Shown here piece after piece: positions 16,212-23,732 of a stretch of DNA of 64,000 nucleotides. The DNA lies in NCBI GenBank assembly GCA_020850535.1, contig JADZEM010000118.1, forward strand, positions 62,001-126,000, in the 5' to 3' direction. A program made the position numbers and the translations under genes. The notes beneath the pieces are model-generated. The model was not told the origin of the DNA, did no database searches, and saw only the letters and a program-made list of their open reading frames with translations. This stretch comes from Chloroflexota bacterium. GTDB lineage: Bacteria > Chloroflexota > UBA6077 > JACCZL01. The number at the start of each line of letters is the position of its first letter. Position 1 is the first letter of the stretch.

Positions 16212-17009
16212 TCACAGGTCGGTGGTGCGGTTCGTCGCCGGGCCGGACGCGAGCGCCGCGGCGGCGTAGATCGAGGCGATTCCGGGCGGCAGCCCGACGG
16301 CAGGCTGCCGCTGCACCGGTCCGTACAGACCGCGCTTGCTGGTCGTCAGGCCGCTCTCGACGAGGCTCCGCGTGAGCTTGATGGCCGCCGCGACCCCATC
16401 CACCACCGGGACGCCTGTCGCGGCGCTGACGTCGGATTCCAGGCCGGCCATGCCGGCGCAGCCGAGGCAGATCACCGATGCGCCATCGCGCTGGACGGCC
16501 TCGACGGCCACCTCGCACAGACGCTGGCGAACCCGCGCCGGCGGCAGCATCCCCAGCTCCAGGACCGAGAGCCCGCTGCTCCTGACGGACGCACAGCGCC
16601 GGTCGTACCCGAGCGCGCGGACGCCTTCGCTGAGCAGCGGCTCCCAGCGCGGCGAGGTCGTCACGATGCTGAAGCGGTCGCCCAGCATCAACCCGTAGAG
16701 GATCGACGCTTCCATGATCCCGAGGACCGGCTGGACCAGCAGCTCGCGCAGGGCGGCGGTCAGCGGATGATGGCTGTAGCAGGCCACGACGACGGCGTCG
16801 TAGCGGTCGACCAGGGGCAGGACGGCATCCAGGGCCCAGTGGGCGCTGACCACCTGATCGGCCTGGCCCTCGATGGAGGCCGGGCCGCGCTCCGGCTGGA
16901 GGGCGTCCACGACGACGGCCGGGGTCGCCGCGACGGCCAGCCGCCCGACCTCAAGGATGGCAGCGGTCATGTCGCGGCTGGTGTTCGGGTTGACGAGCAG
17001 GAGGCGCAT
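16212..17009 (-). CDS. Aspartate/glutamate racemase superfamily protein, hydantoin-racemase-like
   Basis: A 265-residue cofactor-independent racemase-type enzyme. Both catalytic cysteines are present: C77 in VVACYSHHP and C184 in CLGCAGMAGL. The N-terminus RLLLVNPNTS is diagnostic of the hydantoin racemase/Asp-Glu racemase branch, where the enzyme interconverts D and L 5-substituted hydantoins; maleate isomerases share the fold. It is first in the minus-strand catabolic operon, upstream of the importer receptor. The sequence between it and the divergent M24 gene contains palindromes likely to be operators. Confidence 0.87.
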   Translation of the reverse strand: MRLLLVNPNTSRDMTAAILEVGRLAVAATPAVVVDALQPERGPASIEGQADQVVSAHWALDAVLPLVDRYDAVVVACYSHHPLTAALRELLVQPVLGIMEASILYGLMLGDRFSIVTTSPRWEPLLSEGVRALGYDRRCASVRSSGLSVLELGMLPPARVRQRLCEVAVEAVQRDGASVICLGCAGMAGLESDVSAATGVPVVDGVAAAIKLTRSLVESGLTTSKRGLYGPVQRQPAVGLPPGIASIYAAAALASGPATNRTTDL

Positions 17010-17059
17010 CCCCAGACTCCCGGCGAAACCGCCCTCAACGGGTCTGGACCGAGCATACT

Positions 17060-17096
17060 ACATGTAGCACATTACATCATGTGTGCGATACGCACA
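17060..17096. promoter_or_regulatory. Palindromic operator candidates in the divergent promoter region
   Basis: TGTGCG-ATA-CGCACA at 17082-17096 is a perfect 6-3-6 palindrome. ACATGTAG at 17060-17067 recurs at 17222-17229, near the start of the divergent gene. This is the least GC-rich stretch of the neighbourhood. On the minus strand TATGCT at about 17053-17058 could be the racemase -10. A FCD-GntR regulator is encoded at 18645 and is the natural candidate to bind here. Confidence 0.5.
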
Positions 17097-17279
17097 ATCC
17101 GCAGGTCGGATCTTGCAGCGTTCTGCATACCCCTTCCGAGTCGCCCTTTCGAGAGCGATGCCCCTCCTCAGGCGACGGCGCTCGTCGGGCTCGCGCTGGT
17201 CCGGAATGGGGGCTGGATGCAACATGTAGAATCCACTGTCCGGCCGGCCGGCCCCGTCCCCACCCAGTCAGGAGGCTTC

Positions 17280-18563
17280 GTGGCATTCCTCATCGATCCC
17301 GCCGCCTTCCCACGCCAGCAGCAGCCCGGTCCCGACCAGATCCCCGTCGATCCGTCGATCCTCCAGGCCCGCATCGAGCGGCTGCGCGCGGCTGGCGCGC
17401 AGGCTGGCCACGCGGCGCTGGTGGTCTTCGCGCAGGGCGCGCGGCAGCTATCCGGGACCAGCACGCACGGCAACCTGCGTTACCTGCTGGACTGGTTCAG
17501 CGGCGGCGGCACGGCCACGATGATCGTGCCGATGGACGGCGAGCCGGTCGTCGTGGTCCCGGGGCCGAGCGACGTGGGCGACATGCGCGAGCGTGCGCCG
17601 TGGATCGTGGATCAGCGCTGCGAGCCGTCGGGGAACCACGGGCGGCTGGTGCGGGTGGCCCTGGACGAGCGCGGGATTCGGGGACAGGTCGGGCTGATCG
17701 GGGCCGGTGAGCTGATGCACGGGGTCTACGCCGAGCTGACCGCGCCGACGCCCGACGACCGCTGGTCGTTCTCGCGGGTGGACGTCCTGCTGGACGAGCA
17801 GCGAATGGTGAAGGACGAGATCGGGCTGGCCCGGATGCGGCGCGCGGCCGCCATCTGCGATGTGATCTTCGATCAGCTTGCGGCGGCGCTGGCCGGTCAG
17901 GCCCGGCCGGTCTGGCAGCTCCAGGCCATCGCGAACGCCGTGGGCCAGCTTGAGGGCGCGGAGTTCGTCTGGAACTGGATGGTCGGCGCGCCGAGGCCAG
18001 ACCGGACGCGCCGGCGGCCCGAGGAGAACACCCGCGTCGTCCAGCCGGGCGATTGCGTCATCACCGGTCTGTACTTGATCTACGGCGGCTACTACGGGCA
18101 CGCGCTGCGGATGTTCACCGTCGGCGAACCCGACGAGTCCCATCAGCGGACCTGGCAGGCCGTCTTCGACGCGCAGAGCGCGGCCGCGGCCCTCCTGACG
18201 CCTGGGTCCAGCGCCAGGGCGCCGGGATTGGCTGCGGACGCCGAGCTGTTTCGGCACTTCCCGGAGGCGCGCGAGACCGACAGGGTCCGATTTCGGTCGT
18301 CGCACTTCATCGGCCTGGACTACTCCGAGTACCCGACCTCGAAGACCATTGCTCAGCCGGACACGGCCAGCTACCTTGGCGGCCTGTCGAGCGCGCTCGT
18401 CGATCTGCCGATGCAAGCTGACATGACGATCGAGCTGCACCCGAACATCTGCCCGCCCGGTGTGGGGCTGGGCGCGCTCGGAGACATCTTTCGCGTCACC
18501 AGAGGTGGCGGGGAGCGTTTGACAACGTTCCCCTCGGAGATCTGCGTTGTGCGCCCGGGCTGA
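17280..18563 (+). CDS. M24-fold (creatinase/aminopeptidase P-like) protein lacking metal-binding aspartates
   Basis: A 427-residue protein with the N-terminal creatinase domain (about 25-175) and a C-terminal pita-bread domain (about 180-427). In metallopeptidases of this family two aspartates bind the metals; the aligned positions here are G263 and H274 (GLYLIYGGYYGHALRMF). The catalytic-region His (SSHFIGL) and a Glu (TIELHPN) remain. Creatinase itself works without metal, so a non-peptidase hydrolase is plausible. GTG 17280 was chosen because AGGAGG is 4 nt upstream; an in-frame ATG at 17217 is the alternative. It is transcribed away from the racemase-importer operon. Confidence 0.8.
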   Translation: MAFLIDPAAFPRQQQPGPDQIPVDPSILQARIERLRAAGAQAGHAALVVFAQGARQLSGTSTHGNLRYLLDWFSGGGTATMIVPMDGEPVVVVPGPSDVGDMRERAPWIVDQRCEPSGNHGRLVRVALDERGIRGQVGLIGAGELMHGVYAELTAPTPDDRWSFSRVDVLLDEQRMVKDEIGLARMRRAAAICDVIFDQLAAALAGQARPVWQLQAIANAVGQLEGAEFVWNWMVGAPRPDRTRRRPEENTRVVQPGDCVITGLYLIYGGYYGHALRMFTVGEPDESHQRTWQAVFDAQSAAAALLTPGSSARAPGLAADAELFRHFPEARETDRVRFRSSHFIGLDYSEYPTSKTIAQPDTASYLGGLSSALVDLPMQADMTIELHPNICPPGVGLGALGDIFRVTRGGGERLTTFPSEICVVRPG

Positions 18564-18574
18564 TCGCGTACACT
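18547..18574 (+). promoter_or_regulatory. Candidate promoter of the GntR gene
   Basis: TTGTGC (18547-18552) and TACACT (18569-18574) are 16 bp apart and lie 70 bp before the regulator ATG. The -35 box overlaps the end of the upstream gene. Weak to moderate match. Confidence 0.35.
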
Positions 18575-18644
18575 CCGCACTCGCCCCGCTGCCCGAGCCG
18601 ACGCGCCGCCCACCTATCCGGCAGACATCGGAGGTCCGCACACA

Positions 18645-19409
18645 ATGACTGGTGCTGAGAAGTCGGTTCCGCCGACGCAGACGGACCCGGCCATGCTCGA
18701 CGGTATGGCAGTGGCCAGCCGCTCCAAGATGGCAGCGGCTGGTGCAGATGCCTCGGCACTGGTACGCCTTGAACGGCAGCCAAGCCTCACCGAACGGGTG
18801 TTTCGGCAACTGCGGGACGCCATCGTCAGCAATGTGCTGGCGCCTGGGCAGCCGTTCAGCATCGAGCAGTTGGCGGCGCGGCTCGGCGTCAGCCGCACGC
18901 CGATCCGCGAAGCGTTGCCGGCCCTGCAGCAGCTCGGTCTGGTGATCCAGGCGGACAACGGCAGCTTCCAGGTCGCGCCGATGGACAAGACGTACGCCTG
19001 GGAGGTGTATGCCGTCCGCAGCGCCATCGAGAGTCTGGCCGTGGAGGTCGTGGCGCCTCGGCTGACCGACGCCGACGTGAAAACGCTGCGCGCCGTCGCC
19101 CTGCCGCCCGATCTGGAACCCGAAGGCGACTATCACGAGATGTTCGGGCCGGACCTGGGCCTGCACGATTTTATTCGGCAGCAGTGCCCGCTGCCGTTCC
19201 TGAACGCCCTGATGGACTCGGTCCAGTATCACCGTTCGCGGCTGCTTCACATCGAGCACAGCCTGGGCAGCGGGTATCGAAAGGCGTCCTACGAGGAGCA
19301 CGCGGCGATTGTCGATGCATTGGCGCTTCGAGACGGGAAGCAGGCACGGCAACTGATGCAGGCTCACCTGGACCGTGTCGGCGCGGCGGTCGCTGCCCTG
19401 GTCGAGTAG
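18645..19409 (+). CDS. GntR-family transcriptional regulator, FCD subfamily
   Basis: A 254-residue one-component regulator. A 45-residue low-complexity start is followed by the winged helix-turn-helix (LTERVFRQLRDAIVSNVLAPG ... LGVSRTPIREALPALQQLGL), then an all-helical FCD effector domain (about 125-250). FCD proteins usually sense organic acids or sugar acids and repress a neighbouring catabolic operon. GGAGG lies 9-10 bp before ATG 18645. It follows the M24 gene by 81 bp and probably controls the surrounding island. The effector is unknown. Confidence 0.9.
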   Translation: MTGAEKSVPPTQTDPAMLDGMAVASRSKMAAAGADASALVRLERQPSLTERVFRQLRDAIVSNVLAPGQPFSIEQLAARLGVSRTPIREALPALQQLGLVIQADNGSFQVAPMDKTYAWEVYAVRSAIESLAVEVVAPRLTDADVKTLRAVALPPDLEPEGDYHEMFGPDLGLHDFIRQQCPLPFLNALMDSVQYHRSRLLHIEHSLGSGYRKASYEEHAAIVDALALRDGKQARQLMQAHLDRVGAAVAALVE

Positions 19410-19432
19410 TCCTCGCAGTGTGTGATGTGCGG

Positions 19433-19508
19433 TGGTGGGCCCGGCCGGGTTCGAACCGGCGACCTAAGAGTTATGAGCTCCCCGCTCTAACCGCTGAGCT
19501 ACGGGCCC
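19433..19508 (-). tRNA. tRNA with CAT anticodon, probably tRNA-Ile2 (lysidine type)
   Basis: A complete 76-nt cloverleaf on the minus strand with encoded CCA (19433-19435). The acceptor stem GGGCCCG pairs perfectly with CGGGCCC, the T loop is TTCGAAC, and the anticodon loop is CTCATAA. CAT may read Met (elongator) or, after lysidine modification, Ile AUA. C4-G69, C5-G68 and C6-G67 in the acceptor stem, with the GGTCG variable region, fit tRNA-Ile2 better than elongator Met. It is not initiator Met, because the first pair is G-C and the three G-C anticodon-stem pairs are absent. Confidence 0.93.
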
Positions 19509-19518
19509 CGACTCGGAG

Positions 19519-19524
19519 AGTATA
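19519..19524 (-). promoter_or_regulatory. -10 box of the tRNA promoter
   Basis: On the minus strand TATACT ends 10 bp before the first tRNA base. No convincing -35 box is seen. Confidence 0.55.
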
Positions 19525-19601
19525 GCGCCCGTCGTGACGTCGGGCTCCGATTGGCGACCACCCAGTCAACGGATGGCGACCCCGAAACGAGCAGGGTTGA
19601 C

Positions 19602-19621
19602 TGTCCCGAGATGTCGGGACA
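19602..19621. promoter_or_regulatory. Perfect 8-4-8 inverted repeat
   Basis: TGTCCCGA at 19602-19609 and its complement TCGGGACA at 19614-19621 are separated by GATG. It lies upstream of the structured RNA candidate and 94 bp from the tRNA. It could be an operator or a small hairpin; nothing further identifies it. Confidence 0.4.
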
Positions 19622-19654
19622 TCCGACTCGTGTTTCCGGTGCCGGGGCGCGGTA

Positions 19655-19974
19655 CGATGATGTCACCAGGAACGCAGCGGCTCCTGGATCGCGAATCAGC
19701 AGAGAGGAACCAGTGCGATGATGGCCGTCACACGAAGGGTTCCGTCCCGCTACCTCCTTCTCATGGTGCTGCAAGTGGACAGGCTCGCCTACCGCTGCAC
19801 CAGCGAGTAGGAAGAAGCCAGGGGCACCCGGGCGAGCCACACGAGCCGCCCCGTCTTGAAAGCACCCCCCGTCGACCGAAAGCATCGCAGCGGCACAGGA
19901 TCGCAGAGGATCGTGCCGAACGCCATGTGGACACGGAACGCATCGACCCCGCCGGCAACGGCGGGGTCTTTCTT
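19655..19974 (+). ncRNA. Candidate structured non-coding RNA ending in an intrinsic terminator
   Basis: This stretch has no convincing protein-coding frame but contains stacked perfect helices: CCAGGA/TCCTGG (19666-19671 with 19682-19687); GGAACC/GGTTCC (19706-19711 with 19738-19743); CCTACCGCT paired with AGCG and GTAGG around a GCACC loop (19788-19811); GGCTCG/CGAGCC enclosing that hairpin (19782-19787 with 19833-19838); and CGGCAC/GTGCCG (19891-19896 with 19913-19918). It ends with a strong terminator at 19945-19974. TACGAT at 19653-19658 could be a -10 box. I do not recognise it as tmRNA, RNase P, SRP or 6S RNA; slight resemblance to a T-box leader is not convincing. It may be a stand-alone RNA or the leader of the Crp-type gene 220 bp downstream. 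Confidence 0.5.
19945..19974 (+). terminator. Intrinsic terminator
   Basis: A 9-bp perfect stem, GACCCCGCC/GGCGGGGTC, with a GGCAAC loop is followed directly by TTTCTT. It is a typical rho-independent terminator on the plus strand; no T-run follows it on the other strand. No protein-coding gene ends before it, implying a non-coding transcript. Confidence 0.85.
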
Positions 19975-20130
19975 GTGCTCGCTGACCTGGGTCCGCCGAC
20001 GGGACTACGCGACGCCAGCGTCCGCACCCAGATGTGGGGGCTTCCGGGCACGGAACCATCGGCAACGCCGTCCGTCGTCATGAGAAACTGCTGCCAACGT
20101 CGAATCTCACGAGGCAGATGGGTCGGACGG

Positions 20131-20138
20131 TGTACACT
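20131..20138 (+). promoter_or_regulatory. Candidate extended -10 of the Crp/Fnr-family gene
   Basis: TGTACACT at 20131-20138 includes the TACACT -10-like hexamer, ending 56 bp before the ATG. No -35 match is seen at normal spacing. Confidence 0.4.
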
Positions 20139-20194
20139 AGGCGACACATCCGCATCCTGGTGTGCCACTGACGGCACGGAGGAGTTGCCTCGAC

Positions 20195-20875
20195 ATGCAG
20201 TCACCGTCTGTCCTGGCCCACTCGCCGCTGCTCGCCAATCTGCCCGCTGAGGAGCTCAACCGGCTCGGGGCCGCTGCCCGCCGGCGTTCGTATCGTCGCG
20301 GCGAGGTGATTTTCCACCAGGGCGACCCCGGCGACTCACTGCACTTCTTGATCGACGGTCGCGTCAAGGTTGTGCTCGACGCCGAGTCCGGCGACGAAGC
20401 GGTGATCGCCATTCTCGGCCCTGGAGACTGCTTCGGCGAGCTGTCGCTGATCGACGGCGAGCCGCGCTCCGCCACCGTTGAGACGCTCGAAGCCGTCCAG
20501 ACGCTCAGCCTCTCGCGCAACGACTTTATGGCGTTCGTGCGGGCCAACCCCCAGACGGCCGAACGGATGATGATCGCGCTGGCCGGCATGGTCCGGCGGG
20601 CCGACGAGAGCATGGCCGACCTCGTCTTCCTCGACCTGGAAGGCCGCCTCGTCAAGAAGCTGCTCGAACTGGCCGATGCCCACGGCCGGGACATCGACGG
20701 CGCGATTGAGATCGAGCTGCCGATCACCCAGGAAGACCTCGCCGCGATGATCGGCGCGACCCGTGCCAGCGTCAACAAGCTGCTCGGGTTCTACGAGGAT
20801 CGCGGAGCCGTGCAGCGGCGCGGGCGCAGGATCGCGATTCTGGAGCCGGAGCGACTGCGGCGTCGGATCACCTGA
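20195..20875 (+). CDS. Crp/Fnr-family transcriptional regulator
   Basis: A 226-residue one-component regulator. Residues 10-125 form a cyclic-nucleotide-binding-type beta-barrel, with the phosphate-cassette-like FGELSLIDGEPRSA at 80-93 including the conserved Glu and Arg, so cAMP or a similar nucleotide may bind. The C-terminal HTH_Crp domain has TQEDLAAMIGATRASVNKLL as its recognition region. It has no N-terminal cysteine cluster, so it is not an Fnr Fe-S sensor. GGAGGAG is 11 bp before ATG 20195. A class III nucleotide cyclase is encoded nearby at 25677 and could supply its ligand; this is inference. Confidence 0.9.
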   Translation: MQSPSVLAHSPLLANLPAEELNRLGAAARRRSYRRGEVIFHQGDPGDSLHFLIDGRVKVVLDAESGDEAVIAILGPGDCFGELSLIDGEPRSATVETLEAVQTLSLSRNDFMAFVRANPQTAERMMIALAGMVRRADESMADLVFLDLEGRLVKKLLELADAHGRDIDGAIEIELPITQEDLAAMIGATRASVNKLLGFYEDRGAVQRRGRRIAILEPERLRRRIT

Positions 20876-20943
20876 CGGCACCCAGCGGCCTCCCGGCGAC
20901 ATTCGCGCACAGCCTTTGTGCCTGATGCGCACAGCAACAAGAA

Positions 20944-20985
20944 GGGCGGTCGGCTGCGTCAGCCGACCGCCCTCGTTTGTGTCTC
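20944..20985. terminator. Bidirectional terminator between convergent genes
   Basis: A 13-bp perfect stem, GGGCGGTCGGCTG (20944-20956) with its complement at 20960-20972, and a 3-nt loop. TCGTTTGTGT follows on the plus strand and TTCTTGTTG on the minus strand, so it can end both the Crp-type gene and the SH3 protein gene. Confidence 0.8.
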
Positions 20986-20994
20986 CGACCGCCG

Positions 20995-22344
20995 TCAGGG
21001 CGCCGTTTCGAGGAACTCCCCGACGATCCAGCCCTGCTTGCCCTCGTCGTCGCGGACGTTGCGCCAGCCACGACCGTCCATCTGCTGATCCGCCCCAATC
21101 ACCTGGAGGACCGTGCCCTCAGGGACGGTCTTGACGACGGGGGCCGTCGCGCCTGGACGCTCACGCATGTTCGCGCCGGTCTCGCCCGTGTTGACGACCT
21201 TGACCTTCTCGCCGTTGGTGGGCTTTGACGCTGGCTGCCCGCCTGCCGAGGGTTGCTCGGCGGGCGCTGCCGTGGCGGGAGAGGCGGACGGGCCGGGAGC
21301 GCCGGGCGGCGAGATCGTCACGCCGGACGGCGTGCCCAACGAGCCGCCAGCCACCGCCGGCGGAGACGGGACTGCCCCAGCCCCACCAGGGGGCAAGACG
21401 GGCTTGCCAGCCGCTGGCGTGCCGATCTGGACGCCGGGCTGACCGCCTGGGACCGGCGGAAAGACGATCGGCGTCGGGGCGGCTGGAAGGCCCGTCACGC
21501 CGCCGACGCCGGGCAGGCCGCCCGGGGTCGCCATCGACAATTGCTGGCGAATCATCTGCTGGCCAAACACGGCAGCGGCGGCCGCGAACAGCACCACCAG
21601 CCCGGCCCACACGCCAATGGCCGTCTTGCGGGCCTTCAAGGGGTAGTTCCCACGGACCCACATCATCGCCAGACCGTACGGCCCGCAGAGGAGGATCAGC
21701 AGCACCACCATGGCCGGCGAGAGCCACCACGGGCGATCCGGCGGCGGCTCCGCCGGAGCCTGGACGCCAGGGCCGCGCTGTGGGCCGCCAAAGGCGTCCG
21801 GGCCATCGAAGTCGAATTCGTTCCCCGGACCGGGGCCGACGGCCGGCGATCGGGGCGCTCGCGCCGCGGCCACCTCCGGACTGGCAAAAGGAACTCCGGC
21901 AGCCGGTGCAGCCCCGGGCGTGGCAGGCACACCACTCTGAGACGGCAACTGGCGCGTCGTGACATCCTGCACGCCCGGAGCGGGCGGCGGACCCCCGCGT
22001 ACAGGCCGGCCGCCAGGGCCGCGCCTGCCGCCCTGCTGCTGGCCGCGCTGAAGCCGCTCCGCGAGCCGCCGGGCCTCCAGCAAGACCTCGTCCGCCAGCT
22101 CGTGCCGACCCTGCCGACGGTACACCCCCGCGAGCCGCTGGTAGACGCGCGGATCGCGGATGCCCTCGCGAATGTTGCTCTCAAGACATTGCGCCGCCTC
22201 GTCGAGCAGGCCGCGCTGTTCGAAGATCTGGCTCAGCCGCTCGCGGGCAACGATCTTCTGCTGACGGTCACCATCACGAAGCAAGCTGAGGCAGTATGTT
22301 GCCTCCTCGTCCTCGCTGGCGAAGCCTGCCGGATTCTGCTCCAC
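20995..22344 (-). CDS. Membrane protein with N-terminal TPR-like helices and C-terminal bacterial SH3 domain
   Basis: A 449-residue protein of unknown exact role. Residues about 10-95 are helical-repeat-like (LSLLRDG...ERLSQIFEQRGLLDEAAQCLESNI...YQRLAGVYRRQGR). A Gly/Pro-rich linker follows, then two hydrophobic segments (near 225-245 and 258-278), another long Pro/Gly/Ala linker, and an SH3b domain (about 385-449) with the typical NMRERPGATAPVVKTVPEG and GKQGWIVGEFLE. SH3b domains often bind cell-wall peptides, so the C-terminus is probably outside the membrane. It begins with GTG (22344) without a strong ribosome site, so the start is less sure. Confidence 0.75.
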   Translation of the reverse strand: MEQNPAGFASEDEEATYCLSLLRDGDRQQKIVARERLSQIFEQRGLLDEAAQCLESNIREGIRDPRVYQRLAGVYRRQGRHELADEVLLEARRLAERLQRGQQQGGRRGPGGRPVRGGPPPAPGVQDVTTRQLPSQSGVPATPGAAPAAGVPFASPEVAAARAPRSPAVGPGPGNEFDFDGPDAFGGPQRGPGVQAPAEPPPDRPWWLSPAMVVLLILLCGPYGLAMMWVRGNYPLKARKTAIGVWAGLVVLFAAAAAVFGQQMIRQQLSMATPGGLPGVGGVTGLPAAPTPIVFPPVPGGQPGVQIGTPAAGKPVLPPGGAGAVPSPPAVAGGSLGTPSGVTISPPGAPGPSASPATAAPAEQPSAGGQPASKPTNGEKVKVVNTGETGANMRERPGATAPVVKTVPEGTVLQVIGADQQMDGRGWRNVRDDEGKQGWIVGEFLETAP

Positions 22345-22362
22345 TCGTCGACCCGCCCAGAC

Positions 22363-22668
22363 TCAGGAGTACGATCGCGGGAAGACCGTGTCGGCCCGGA
22401 TCGCCACGGATGGCTCGGCAAGGCATTCCTTCGCGGCCTCGGACCAGCGCGCCAGGTGCGGCGTCTGCAGGTGGGCCTGGAAGCCGGCCTCGTCGTGATA
22501 GATCTCGTAGAAGTAGTAGCGGTCAGGATCCTTCTGATCCTGGAGCACGTCGAAGCGAACGCAGGCCGGCTCGTCCCGGACGGAGCAGATCGAGTCGTCC
22601 TCGATGACCTCCAGGAAGCGCTCTCGCATCTCCGGCTTGACCTTCACCGAGACCCACAGCGCAAACAC
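22363..22668 (-). CDS. Antibiotic biosynthesis monooxygenase (ABM) domain protein
   Basis: A 101-residue single-domain ferredoxin-like protein. Features are the first strand FALWVSVKVKPEMRERFLEVI, the conserved ACVRFDVLQDQKDPDRYYFYEIYHD core and a HLQTPHLARW helix, as in the YgiN/LsrG group. Members oxidise quinols or isomerise small signalling sugars without cofactor; most are of unknown substrate. It is 18 bp upstream of the SH3 protein gene and probably cotranscribed with it. Confidence 0.85.
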   Translation of the reverse strand: MFALWVSVKVKPEMRERFLEVIEDDSICSVRDEPACVRFDVLQDQKDPDRYYFYEIYHDEAGFQAHLQTPHLARWSEAAKECLAEPSVAIRADTVFPRSYS

Positions 22669-22735
22669 GGCGACCTCCCCAACAGACGGCTTCGCGCCGG
22701 CCGTCCGTTGCTTCGACGTACCCTAGTGGAAGAGA

Positions 22736-22761
22736 GGGCAGACGGTCAACCGGGTCTGCCC
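22736..22761. other. 8-bp hairpin between divergent genes
   Basis: GGGCAGAC (22736-22743) is complementary to 22754-22761. It sits between the ABM gene (minus) and the isomerase gene (plus). No T-run follows; it may be an operator or a remnant. Confidence 0.35.
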
Positions 22762-22823
22762 GTATCCCGCGAAACTGTACACCCTTTGTGTCCTGTTCGA
22801 TGCGTCAGAAGGGAGCACCCGCG

Positions 22824-23660
22824 ATGTCCGAGCGTCGAATCACGGTGTCGGGCTTTGGCGACGAGATCGCCGCCGAGCCATCCGAGCAGCTTCGCGTGCT
22901 CGCGGACCTCGGCATCCACCACCTCGACCTGCGAGGCGCGTGGGAGCGCAACATCCTGGACTTCACCGACGGCGACGTCCAGGCGATGCGGCGCGCGCTC
23001 TCCGAGCACGGGGCGCGCGTCGCCACGATCGCCTCGCCGATCGGCAAGAGCGCAATCGGCCAGGAACCTGCCTACGAGGCCGCGCGACTGGCCCGCGCCA
23101 TTGAGCTGGCCCAGGCGTTCGAGACCCCGCTGATTCGCCTGTTCTCCTTCTACCACGATGGCGTCGAGCACGCCGCCTGCCGCGACGAGGTGGTCAGGCG
23201 GCTGGCCGGCTGGGCGCGAACGGCCGAGCGCGTGGGCATCACGCTGCTGCTGGAGAACGAGGCCGACCTCTGGGGCGATACTCCCGAACGCTGCCGCGAC
23301 CTGCTGACGAGCGTCGACTCACCAGCCCTCCGGCTGACACTGGACGCGGGCAACTTCGCGGGACTCGGCGTCCGGCCGGCCGACGACGCCTATCCGTTGC
23401 TCAAGTCGTGGCTCGCGCACATCCAGATCAAGGACGTGGTGACGGCCACCAGGAGCGTCGTGCCGGCCGGCCAGGGCGACGGCCAGATCCGCGAACTGCT
23501 GCGGCTGGCGCTGACCGATGGGTACACCGGCTATCTGTCGCTCGAGCCGCACCTGGCGGTCGCCGGCAAGGCCGGCGGCTTCTCCGGCCCCGAGCTGTTC
23601 GGCGTGGCCGCTCGCGCGCTGGAAGCGATCCGGGCGTCGCTGGGCGCGAACGGCGCATAG
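22824..23660 (+). CDS. Sugar phosphate isomerase/epimerase family protein
   Basis: A 278-residue xylose-isomerase-like TIM barrel, probably a cytoplasmic sugar epimerase or isomerase. Likely metal ligands are Glu in LLLENEADLW, Asp in LTLDAGNF, His in AHIQIKD and Glu in LSLEPHL, so unlike the second island paralog the site looks complete. GGGAG is 8 bp before ATG 22824. An in-frame ATG 12 codons upstream has no better signal. It lies 72 bp from the GH26-like gene on the same strand. Confidence 0.87.
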   Translation: MSERRITVSGFGDEIAAEPSEQLRVLADLGIHHLDLRGAWERNILDFTDGDVQAMRRALSEHGARVATIASPIGKSAIGQEPAYEAARLARAIELAQAFETPLIRLFSFYHDGVEHAACRDEVVRRLAGWARTAERVGITLLLENEADLWGDTPERCRDLLTSVDSPALRLTLDAGNFAGLGVRPADDAYPLLKSWLAHIQIKDVVTATRSVVPAGQGDGQIRELLRLALTDGYTGYLSLEPHLAVAGKAGGFSGPELFGVAARALEAIRASLGANGA

Positions 23661-23732
23661 CCAACTCGTGCGAATCGACTGGTGCGGATCGTGCGTCCCC
23701 TCACCGGACGTGGGCAAGGAAAGGGGAGCTCG

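Noticed and set aside
19655-19974. T-box riboswitch reading of the structured RNA (AGAGAG and a GGCACC-like stretch)
   Set aside because: The TGGN tRNA-end-binding bulge is not present, and the downstream gene is not an aminoacylation or amino-acid gene.
19534-20250. A 238-codon frame through the structured-RNA region
   Set aside because: It runs through the helices and the intrinsic terminator and into the Crp-type gene, and has no recognisable domain.
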